Shown here: piece by piece, positions 16,991-23,841 of the stretch
How positions within the stretch are numbered: position 1 is the first letter of the stretch
Layout: each line of letters opens with the position of its first letter
Origin: CAYVAP01 sp964343195
GTDB taxonomy: Bacteria > Bacteroidota > Bacteroidia > J057
DNA length: 25,451 nt
Direction: 5' to 3'
Assembly: GCA_964343195.1 (NCBI GenBank)
Contig: CAYFIR010000100.1
Coordinates: forward strand, 1-25,451
The notes under the pieces: generated by a model
Told to the model about the DNA's origin: nothing
The model's database searches: none
What the model saw: the letters and a program-made list of their open reading frames with translations, nothing else
Program-made: the position numbers and the translations under genes

Positions 16991-19003
16991 ATGAATCATC
17001 CACTTAAAAAGTTAACCTTTCCCTTTTTGGCCCTGGCCTTACTCCTGTTCTCAGGGTACACCCAGATCACTCCACCTGGTGGAGATACCGAACCAACGGT
17101 TTTCTCCATTGATGTCGCCAATCCCATGTCTGAAATTCAGCCTACCATGTATGGGATCTTCTTTGAAGACATCAACTTCGCCGCTGATGGGGGCATCTAC
17201 GCCGAGATGGTGAAGAATCGCTCTTTTGAATTTGAGATACCCGACATCGGATGGACCCAGCCAGAGAGTGATCGCTGGTCGCTGAATGCTCAAACTGGAT
17301 TTGCATCCATCATCAAAAAGCAGCAGGACGTACCCAATGCCCACTACATGCAGGTAACCAACAAATCGGGCAGCGGCTACCGACTGACCAATGCCGGTTT
17401 TCGGGGGATGGGCGTCAAGGAAGATCTGGAGTACAACTTCAGTGTGCTGGCACGCTTGCAGTCCGGAACTTCCACCATCCGCGTAGAGCTAGCCGACGAA
17501 GACGGTAACAGCCTGGGCAGCACAGAGATTGAGGTATCGGGCAGCGACTGGAAAGAGTACACCGCTACCATTACCGCCACCGGAACCGAAATGAAAGGCC
17601 AACTGAACCTCTGGTTTGAGGGCAAAGGAGTGACCGACATCGACATGGTATCGCTTTTTCCATCAGATACCTGGATGAATCGCCCTAAAGGCATGCGTGC
17701 TGACCTGGTTCAATTGCTGGCCGATCTGGATCCCGGGTTCCTGCGTTTCCCTGGTGGCTGTATCGTGGAGGGGCGCACCCTGGCCCGTCGCTATCAGTGG
17801 AAGAAGACCGTAGGCGAAATCGAAGACCGCGAGGTGCTGGTTAACCGCTGGAATACCGAGTTCGACCATCGCCCGACACCCGACTATTACCAGAGCTTTG
17901 GGCTGGGATTCTTTGAATACTTCCAACTGTCAGAAGACCTGGGAGCAGAGCCACTGCCCATTTTGGGCTGTGGCATGGCCTGCCAGTTCAATACGGGTGA
18001 ACTGGTGCCCATGGAAGAACTGGACCCATACGTGCAGGATGCGCTGGACCTGATCGAATTTGCCAATGGCGATGTGAGCTCTAACTGGGGAGCCGTTCGG
18101 GCAGAAATGGGTCACCCTGAGCCATTCAATATGAAATACATTGGTATCGGCAATGAGCAGTGGGGACCAGAATATATTGAGCGCTACAAGGTGTTTGAAG
18201 AGGCGATCAAGTCTCAGTATCCAGACATGATCATCGTATCCGGTAGTGGGCCTTTCCCCGACGGAGAAATGTTTGAGTATGGCTGGGAAGAACTCAAGAA
18301 ACTGAGAACCGAAATTGTCGATGAGCACTACTATCGCAATCCTGAGTGGTTCCTGGAAAATGCCGACCGATACGACGACTATGACCGCGAAGGCCCCAAG
18401 GTCTTTGCCGGAGAATATGCCGCTCAGAGCGTAGCCATCGCCAGCCCAGACAACAAAAACAACTGGAACTGTGCCCTTTCCGAAGCGGCTTTCATGACCG
18501 GCCTGGAGCGAAATGCCGACCTGGTACACCTGACTTCCTATGCGCCACTGTTTGCCCACGCAGAAGGGTGGCAGTGGACGCCTGACCTCATCTGGTTCAA
18601 CAACCTGGAGTCTTATGGCACCGCCAACTATTATGTCCAGAAGATGTACTCCAACAACAGCGGTACCCACGTCCTTCCACTTATGAAGGATGGTGAACCT
18701 GTAATTGGGGAAAATGGGCTATATGCCACTGCTGCGATAGACGAATCAACCAGCGAACTGATCGTCAAGGTTGTGAACGTGAATGACAGCGAGCAGACCA
18801 TTCAGCTTGATGTGGATGGCGCACGTCTTGCCAAAACCGGAACCCTGCAAATCCTGACAGAGACAGAAATGGAAGCCTACAATACCTTCGAAGAGCCAAC
18901 TCGCATAGCTCCTGAAGAAGCAGAGGTTGAGTTTGGGCGAAGAGATCAGTCCCTGACTGTTAGCCCCAAATCGTTTACCGTACTCCGGGTAGCCTATAAG
19001 TAA
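16991..19003 (+). CDS. GH51 alpha-L-arabinofuranosidase
   Basis: Predicted retaining exo-arabinofuranosidase acting on arabinan or arabinoxylan oligosaccharides. The protein is 670 aa from the ATG at 16991. An in-frame GTG nine bases upstream (16982) would only add MPN before the signal peptide, so I reject it. Signal peptide about 1-25. A beta-sandwich module (about 80-225) is inserted after the first strand, as in CBM4_9-containing GH51 enzymes. The barrel follows, with FLRFPGGCIVEG at 250-261, acid/base E389 in GIGNEQWG and probable nucleophile E475 in FAGEYAAQ. A C-terminal beta-domain ends the protein (SPKSFTVLRVAYK). It has no T9SS domain, so is probably periplasmic. A strong terminator begins 27 bp after the stop, so it closes its own transcription unit. 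Confidence 0.94.
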   Translation: MNHPLKKLTFPFLALALLLFSGYTQITPPGGDTEPTVFSIDVANPMSEIQPTMYGIFFEDINFAADGGIYAEMVKNRSFEFEIPDIGWTQPESDRWSLNAQTGFASIIKKQQDVPNAHYMQVTNKSGSGYRLTNAGFRGMGVKEDLEYNFSVLARLQSGTSTIRVELADEDGNSLGSTEIEVSGSDWKEYTATITATGTEMKGQLNLWFEGKGVTDIDMVSLFPSDTWMNRPKGMRADLVQLLADLDPGFLRFPGGCIVEGRTLARRYQWKKTVGEIEDREVLVNRWNTEFDHRPTPDYYQSFGLGFFEYFQLSEDLGAEPLPILGCGMACQFNTGELVPMEELDPYVQDALDLIEFANGDVSSNWGAVRAEMGHPEPFNMKYIGIGNEQWGPEYIERYKVFEEAIKSQYPDMIIVSGSGPFPDGEMFEYGWEELKKLRTEIVDEHYYRNPEWFLENADRYDDYDREGPKVFAGEYAAQSVAIASPDNKNNWNCALSEAAFMTGLERNADLVHLTSYAPLFAHAEGWQWTPDLIWFNNLESYGTANYYVQKMYSNNSGTHVLPLMKDGEPVIGENGLYATAAIDESTSELIVKVVNVNDSEQTIQLDVDGARLAKTGTLQILTETEMEAYNTFEEPTRIAPEEAEVEFGRRDQSLTVSPKSFTVLRVAYK

Positions 19004-19030
19004 GACATCCCATATAACAGATTCAAAACC

Positions 19031-19065
19031 GAGCCCCGTAGCCCACAAGCTGCGGGGTTCTTTGT
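19031..19065 (+). terminator. Intrinsic terminator after GH51
   Basis: A GC-rich stem, 19031-19042 paired with 19049-19060 (core CCCCGTAGC / GCTGCGGGG, two G-T wobbles), encloses a 6-nt loop CCACAA and is followed by TTCTTTGT. It lies 27 nt after the GH51 stop. A second small hairpin (TTGGAA at 19068-19073 and TTCCAA at 19080-19085) follows directly and may reinforce it. Confidence 0.75.
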
Positions 19066-19241
19066 ATTTGGAAGCTTTTTTCCAATGTCTCTCCCAGCGA
19101 GAATTGCCATCCCCCAACAAACACGTCGTTCACAGGTTGAAACAGGTGATTGAAAGAAAAGATTTTCTGAATCGCCTTTCAATGAGGATTTTTGACCTTA
19201 ACTGAATATTCACAGCCCTATAAAACAAACACCTACCAATC

Positions 19242-22052
19242 GTGAGACGACTATTGATATTCATTCTGATGGCAGGAGCCTTCCTGTCTGCGGCAGCCCA
19301 GCAATCCTTTCCCCTCACCGGACGTGTCCTTTTTCCAAACGATAACAAACCGGTGCAGGGAGCTACGGTGTTGCTGGTCGATGAAGAGGGGAATAGCGAA
19401 ACCGGAATCCTTACCGATGAAAAAGGCCTGTTTCGCATCTCAGAAGTACAACCTGGCACCTATACCCTCAGGGTCACGTTTGCCGGATTTGAAAATATTG
19501 AGCAGGCCATTACCATGCCGGAAGAGGCCATGGACATGGGCGATTTGAAGCTGGGTGTTGTCGTTTTCAATGCCGAAGAGGTCGTGATCGAAGGCCAGGA
19601 AGCCATTGCTGAGCAAAAGGGAGATACCGTAGAATACAACGCCAGCGCTTTCAGTACCAATCCAGATGCCAGTGCCCAGGACCTGATCCAGAAGATGCCC
19701 GGCATCGTGATGGAAAATGGGCAGATGAAGGCCCAGGGAGAAGCAGTAGAGCAGGTACTCGTGGATGGTAAGCCCTTCTTTGGGAATGATCCCGGTGCTG
19801 CGCTGCAAAACCTGCCTGCGGAAGTGGTGAAAAGTGTGCAGGTTCTCGACCAGCAAAGCGATCAGGCCCAGTTCACTGGTTTTCAGGATGGGGAGACCAC
19901 CAAAACCATCAACATTGTCACCAAGCCCGAGAGAAGAATAGGCCGATTTGGACGTGCATATGCGGGCTACGGCTATCCCGACGATCGCTACAAGGCAGGT
20001 GGGTCAGTCAACCTCTTTAGCGGAGATACCCGCGTCACCCTGCTAGGGCAGACCAACAATGTGAATCAGCAAAACTTCTCTCAGGAAGACCTGATTGGAG
20101 TTGGTGGCGGAGGCCGACGCCGATGGGGCGGCAGGGGAGGTAACTTCCTGGTGGGCAACCAGAACGGTATCACCACCACCCACGCCGCAGGACTCAACTT
20201 TTCAGACGAGTGGGGCGAAAACTTTGAGGTGAGCGGAAGTTATTTTTTCAATTATTCCGACAATGACGCCCTGTCGGAAATCAACCGGACCTATCTGGTC
20301 GAAGGAGACACCGGGCAGGTCTACCAGGAATTTGGAGAGTCCAGTCGCCAGAACATCAACCACCGCTTTAACGGACGTATCGAGTACAAGATCAACGAGT
20401 ACAACGAAATTCGCATACGCCCCAGGTTTTCGCTGCAGCAGAATGCAAGTACCGAACTGGACTCCGGGCAGACTGTATTGGGCAGCAGCATCTCGAATGA
20501 ATTCCTCAACCGGCGACAGCACGACCGGCTTTTCTTCCTCTTTTCCAATCAGATAACCTACAGCCACAAATTCAACGATGAAGGGCGATCCATTTCGATA
20601 GAACTGGAAACCGAGTACAATACGGATGAAGAGGAATCCTTGCTGAATTCATCCATCAATTACTTTACGGAGCAGGTTACCCTCGACTCCACGGATCAGA
20701 CCACCCTGGGCAGTTCGGATGAGTGGGATTTTGGGCTGGAAATTGAATTTAATGAACCCGTAGGGGAATGGGGACGCTTTGAACTTGAGTATGAGTACCA
20801 GCCTCGGTATAGCGATGCCTCCTCCCGCACCCTGGCCTATAACTCCGTCATTGAGCAATACTCCCGACTGGACACCGCTTTGTCAAATGAATTCTCCAAT
20901 CAGTATGCCCGCCATGAAATGGGGACAGGGTTCCGGATTAATCTGGCTGATGGAGACTTTGTAGGAAATGTGAGCGTAGGCTATCAGGTGGCCAACCTGA
21001 ACAACGATCAGGTATTGCCCCAGGAACTCAACACCCGGTTTAGTTTTGGCGGAGTAGTGGCGCGGTCGTTTATGCGCTATAAAATTTCAAAGGAGAAAAA
21101 CCTGCGATTTTTCTACCGCAGCAACATTGACCCCCCTTCAATCTGGCAGTTGCAAAATGTGCTCAATAACAGCAATCCGCTCCAGCTGCGAATAGGAAAT
21201 CCGGATCTGCAGCAGAGCTACGACCACTTTGCCTTTCTACGCTATTCTCAGACCAATACGGCCAAATCCTCCAATCTGTATGTGATATTCAGAGGCTCTT
21301 ACACCCAAAATATGGTGGGGGATGCCATTTACATTGCCGAAGGGGATAGCCGAATAGTAAATGGCATCACGCTGCAGCCTGGTGCCCAGCTGACGCTGCC
21401 TGTCAACCTCGACAGAAGCATGAATGCGTTTACCAGTATCAGCTATGGCCGTCAGATTGAAGTGCTCAAACTGAATGTCAATACCGAGTTTTCTGCTGGT
21501 GGGTCCCGTACTCCCAGCCTGATCAATGACCAGCTCAATTACTCCAGCAATTACAATGCTGGCCTGGGACTGACCCTGAGCAGCAACATCAGCGAGAACA
21601 TTGACTTCACGGTTTCATCCCGTGCCAATATCAATCAGGTGTTCAACTCCCTGCGTGAAGACCTCAATTCGCAGTTTTACAGCCAGAATTCCTATGCGCG
21701 GGTCAACCTGATTGTTGGAAAAGGGTTTGTGGTTCGGAGTCAGGTTTCGCACCAGATGTTTTCGGGTCTATCAGATGGCTTCAACCAGAGTTTTTGGCTG
21801 TGGAATGGCAGTGTAGGGAAAAAGCTATTTGCCAAGCAGCAGGGGGAGATCAGCTTATCCGTATTTGATGCCCTCGGCCAGAACACCAGTATCCAGCGCA
21901 ATGTAACTTCAACCTATATTGAGGACGTCCGCAACGTCGTCCTGCAACGATATTTCATACTGAACTTCACCTATAAGTTCCGGAAGTTTAGCGGAGGAGA
22001 AGGTCCTGACATGGAAGGGCGCCGTGGCCCTCCGGGCCGTGGTCGCTGGTGA
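19242..22052 (+). CDS. Outer-membrane beta-barrel protein (OMP_b-brl_3 / TonB-receptor-like)
   Basis: 936-aa outer-membrane protein starting at a GTG; no in-frame ATG lies between the preceding terminator and the signal peptide (about 1-20, SAAAQ). Residues 22-106 form a carboxypeptidase-regulatory-like domain (LTGRVL...GTYTLRVTFAGFE). Residues 115-230 are plug-like (DASAQDLIQKMPG, VLVDGKPFFGNDP, LPAEVVKSVQVLD, INIVTKP). The remainder is a large barrel of alternating aromatic strands. It is not a canonical SusC: there is no SusD neighbour. Odd features are a Gly/Arg-rich loop at 288-300 (GGGGRRRWGGRGG), and a Gly/Pro/Arg-rich tail of about 20 residues ending GRGRW after the last aromatic strand RYFILNFTYKFRKF. 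A second, broken copy of this tail lies at 23707-23823. It probably binds or imports a ligand, or acts in cell-envelope assembly; the ligand is unknown. Confidence 0.88.
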   Translation: MRRLLIFILMAGAFLSAAAQQSFPLTGRVLFPNDNKPVQGATVLLVDEEGNSETGILTDEKGLFRISEVQPGTYTLRVTFAGFENIEQAITMPEEAMDMGDLKLGVVVFNAEEVVIEGQEAIAEQKGDTVEYNASAFSTNPDASAQDLIQKMPGIVMENGQMKAQGEAVEQVLVDGKPFFGNDPGAALQNLPAEVVKSVQVLDQQSDQAQFTGFQDGETTKTINIVTKPERRIGRFGRAYAGYGYPDDRYKAGGSVNLFSGDTRVTLLGQTNNVNQQNFSQEDLIGVGGGGRRRWGGRGGNFLVGNQNGITTTHAAGLNFSDEWGENFEVSGSYFFNYSDNDALSEINRTYLVEGDTGQVYQEFGESSRQNINHRFNGRIEYKINEYNEIRIRPRFSLQQNASTELDSGQTVLGSSISNEFLNRRQHDRLFFLFSNQITYSHKFNDEGRSISIELETEYNTDEEESLLNSSINYFTEQVTLDSTDQTTLGSSDEWDFGLEIEFNEPVGEWGRFELEYEYQPRYSDASSRTLAYNSVIEQYSRLDTALSNEFSNQYARHEMGTGFRINLADGDFVGNVSVGYQVANLNNDQVLPQELNTRFSFGGVVARSFMRYKISKEKNLRFFYRSNIDPPSIWQLQNVLNNSNPLQLRIGNPDLQQSYDHFAFLRYSQTNTAKSSNLYVIFRGSYTQNMVGDAIYIAEGDSRIVNGITLQPGAQLTLPVNLDRSMNAFTSISYGRQIEVLKLNVNTEFSAGGSRTPSLINDQLNYSSNYNAGLGLTLSSNISENIDFTVSSRANINQVFNSLREDLNSQFYSQNSYARVNLIVGKGFVVRSQVSHQMFSGLSDGFNQSFWLWNGSVGKKLFAKQQGEISLSVFDALGQNTSIQRNVTSTYIEDVRNVVLQRYFILNFTYKFRKFSGGEGPDMEGRRGPPGRGRW

Positions 22053-22070
22053 GGGTAGATATGGAGTATA

Positions 22071-22106
22071 TGGAGGATATGAAGTGCATGGAGGGTATGA
22101 AGTATG
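22071..22106. repeat. Two-unit 18-nt tandem repeat
   Basis: TGGAGGATATGAAGTGCA (22071-22088) is followed directly by TGGAGGGTATGAAGTATG (22089-22106), and a partial third unit TGGAGTATA precedes at 22062. It begins just after the stop codon of the barrel gene. Function unknown. Confidence 0.55.
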
Positions 22107-22163
22107 CTTCTCGCACCACTTGGCCTCTTGTCTCAATATCCCAAAATCTCACTATCTCCTCAT

Positions 22164-22551
22164 CTGGACTTTATCCATTTTGAATTGAAGAAAATCACCT
22201 CGGATGGTCTTGAAGCCGCTTTTTTGAATTAATCAACCTTGGGGTTTTAGGTCGATGTTGAATGATTCACAGCCCAGAGCAGTCCTTAACGGGCGTCTGA
22301 GACGCTAGTGGAACATGCCGAGTATCGGCAGACGTTGCGTTTCGCTTCAGAGATGCTTCGGCAAGCTCAGCACAGGGCTCACGAGCGGTACTGCTATAGC
22401 AGTACATAGCTTTTGAACCATCCAAAAGGATGGAGCTGGTGAGGCTCTCAGAACCGACACCTGTTGTCTTCAAGTCTCTGACTTCAGAATTGAATGTGTG
22501 AGTGCTACGTCAGAACCTGTATCAATCATGACCATTTTGGATAAAGTCCAG
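22164..22551. repeat. 14-nt inverted repeat bounding a 388-bp segment
   Basis: CTGGACTTTATCCA at 22164-22177 recurs as its exact reverse complement TGGATAAAGTCCAG at 22538-22551. The enclosed segment contains the hairpin cluster and REP-like sequence but no open reading frame that looks real. This could be the outline of a small non-autonomous element, or two copies of an operator in opposite orientation. No target-site duplication was seen. Confidence 0.5.
22293..22433. repeat. Hairpin cluster with REP-like sequence
   Basis: Within 141 bp there are four perfect or near-perfect foldbacks: GCGTC-TGA-GACGC (22293-22305), TGCCGA-GTA-TCGGCA (22316-22330), an 18-nt complete palindrome GTACTGCTATAGCAGTAC (22388-22405), and CCATCC-AAAA-GGATGG (22418-22433). 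Between them, at about 22356-22375, lies CTTCGGCAAGCTCAGCACAG, a phrase resembling REP-type dispersed repeats seen in many bacterial genomes. The density suggests a structured RNA, a REP/BIME-like element or a mobile-element remnant. Confidence 0.5.
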
Positions 22552-22670
22552 CTCATCACCTCCAGGAAAAAAATGCGTGAAAATGCCCTATCCATGCTAG
22601 GAAATAATAAGAGAAATTGAGCTATTTGGTTGAAATCATTCACTTTCACCCTAACCAATTCTCTAACATC

Positions 22671-23654
22671 ATGGAACGTTTTACCTGCTGGTCGAAATAT
22701 GCTTTTTTGTTTGGACTGACCAGTCTGTGGTTCATGGGCTGCCAGTATGCCCAAAATAACCCCACATCGGTTAGCTGGGACATCAGTCGCCTGGACAGCA
22801 TCGGTGGGTTTGGGGTGATCGTATTGGGGGACCCCGAAGTAGTGAGCACAGATATTGGCGATGCCGTGGAGTTTGACGGCGTTACGGATCAACTGCTCGT
22901 ACGAAACAACCCAATAGGCGAGGCCAAGGAATTCACAGTAGAGGTGGTATTCTGGCCAAACGATGTCTATCCTGACAATGCTGACCCTCGCTTTGTACAT
23001 ATTCAGGACCCCATTGATCCTGATAACAAGCGCCTGCTGATCGAACTGCGCCTCAACGATGAGCACGAATGCTACATGGATGGCTTTCTACTCACGGACA
23101 GTGACAACCTGGCCCTCATCGACGAATTCCTTGTCCATCCTACCGAAACCTGGCTCCATGCTGCGGTAACCTACAAGGACGGTGTTTTTCGTACCTACAT
23201 GAATGGCATTCCAGAGTTGAGGGGCAATGTCGGATACCAGACCACGATTCTGCCTGCCACCGGGCAGACCTCCCTGGGAGCTCGTATGGATGAGCGCAAC
23301 TACTTCAGCGGAAAGATCAAGACGCTGCGGGTGACGCAGGCGGCTCTGGAGCCTGAGGACTTTCTGGGAGGAGGCAATCCCACCCGCATCGTAGAGGAAA
23401 TGAGGGGCAGCCTTTCGGTTTATCCCAACCCAGCGGATCAGAGCCTTACCATTGCCCCAGAGGCAGATTTCTCTGCGGGTTTTACGGCTGAGCTCACGGA
23501 TATGCTGGGACAGTCGGTGCGATCAGCCGTAAGTTTGGGGCACTCCTCTGGAGCCATTCAACTTTCAACCCTGGGGCTGACCGAGGGGATGTATGTGCTG
23601 CATCTTAGTTCGGAAGCAGGCCAGCGTAGCCAGCGGATTTGGGTGCGGCATTAG
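22671..23654 (+). CDS. LamG-domain protein with T9SS type A sorting domain
   Basis: Secreted or surface protein of 327 aa. I place the start at the ATG at 22671 (MERFTCWSKY), which begins the signal sequence; upstream in-frame codons add an unlikely leader. The signal region ends WFMGC-QYAQ. The Cys could make a lipobox, but cleavage after YAQ would suit a T9SS cargo better. A concanavalin/LamG-like jelly roll spans about 35-230 (AVEFDGVTDQLLV at 65-77, EFTVEVVFWP at 87-96, TWLHAAVTYKDGVFRTYMNG at 160-179, FSGKIKTLRVTQAAL at 212-226). The type A T9SS domain starts at VYPNPADQ (250-257). No catalytic residues are seen, so a carbohydrate-binding or adhesion role is likely. The gene is flanked on both sides by copies of the barrel-gene 3' end and by GGACTTTATCCA motifs. 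Confidence 0.85.
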   Translation: MERFTCWSKYAFLFGLTSLWFMGCQYAQNNPTSVSWDISRLDSIGGFGVIVLGDPEVVSTDIGDAVEFDGVTDQLLVRNNPIGEAKEFTVEVVFWPNDVYPDNADPRFVHIQDPIDPDNKRLLIELRLNDEHECYMDGFLLTDSDNLALIDEFLVHPTETWLHAAVTYKDGVFRTYMNGIPELRGNVGYQTTILPATGQTSLGARMDERNYFSGKIKTLRVTQAALEPEDFLGGGNPTRIVEEMRGSLSVYPNPADQSLTIAPEADFSAGFTAELTDMLGQSVRSAVSLGHSSGAIQLSTLGLTEGMYVLHLSSEAGQRSQRIWVRH

Positions 23655-23666
23655 GGACTTTATCCA
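23655..23666 (+). repeat. GGACTTTATCCA motif, copy directly after the LamG gene stop
   Basis: Third copy of the motif, starting at the base immediately after the TAG of the LamG gene. The other copies are 22164-22177 (plus), 22538-22551 (minus) and 25391-25403 (minus, with one change). The motif is partly palindromic (TGGA...TCCA in the full copies). Confidence 0.5.
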
Positions 23667-23706
23667 GAATAGCACTGATTTTCAAATGCTCTGGCCTCCC
23701 TGAAGT

Positions 23707-23823
23707 GTCGCCCTGCAACGCTACTTCATGCTGAACTTCACCTATAAGTTCCGGAAGTTTAGCGGGGGAGAAGGGCCTGACATGGAAGGGCACCGTGGCC
23801 CTCCTGGCCGTGGTCGCTGGTAG
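23707..23823 (+). pseudogene. Remnant of a second outer-membrane barrel gene (last 38 codons plus stop)
   Basis: These 117 bases align without gaps to 21936-22052, the 3' end of the barrel gene. Ten bases differ. Of 38 residues, 35 are identical (VALQRYFMLNFTYK... ending GRGRW), and each copy has its own stop (TGA in the intact gene, TAG here). Five of the eight coding changes are synonymous. An in-frame TGA lies two codons before the aligned block and no start or upstream homology is visible, so this is a decayed fragment, not a gene. The mainly silent divergence suggests it came from a once-functional paralogue, or from a related strain's copy. Confidence 0.85.
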
Positions 23824-23841
23824 CGGCTGGTCGACTTTGTC

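Larger units (their letters stand above)
22053..22670. other. 618-bp gene-free region rich in repeats and hairpins
   Basis: No credible gene on either strand. From left to right it holds an 18-nt tandem repeat (22071-22106), one copy of the GGACTTTATCCA motif (22164-22177), a cluster of small perfect hairpins with a REP-like phrase (22293-22433), the inverted copy of the motif (22538-22551), and the leader of the LamG gene. The only open frames (for example minus strand 22267-22473) contain REP-like low-information sequence and resemble no protein I know. Confidence 0.7.

Noticed and set aside
17930..18670. 246-codon open frame on the minus strand inside GH51
   Set aside because: It overlaps the GH51 catalytic barrel that carries E389 and E475, and resembles no family. 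A compositional shadow.
19242..22052. Interpreting the barrel gene as a SusC homologue
   Set aside because: It has a plug-like region and an N-terminal regulatory domain, but the barrel looks like the OMP_b-brl_3 type and no susD follows. Calling it SusC would be unsupported.
22267..22473. 68-codon minus-strand open frame in the repeat-rich gap
   Set aside because: Its translation is produced by the REP-like phrase and hairpins and looks like no known protein.
22470..23066. 198-codon minus-strand open frame overlapping the LamG gene
   Set aside because: It runs antisense through the LamG jelly roll and across the GGACTTTATCCA motif. No domain or signal sequence.
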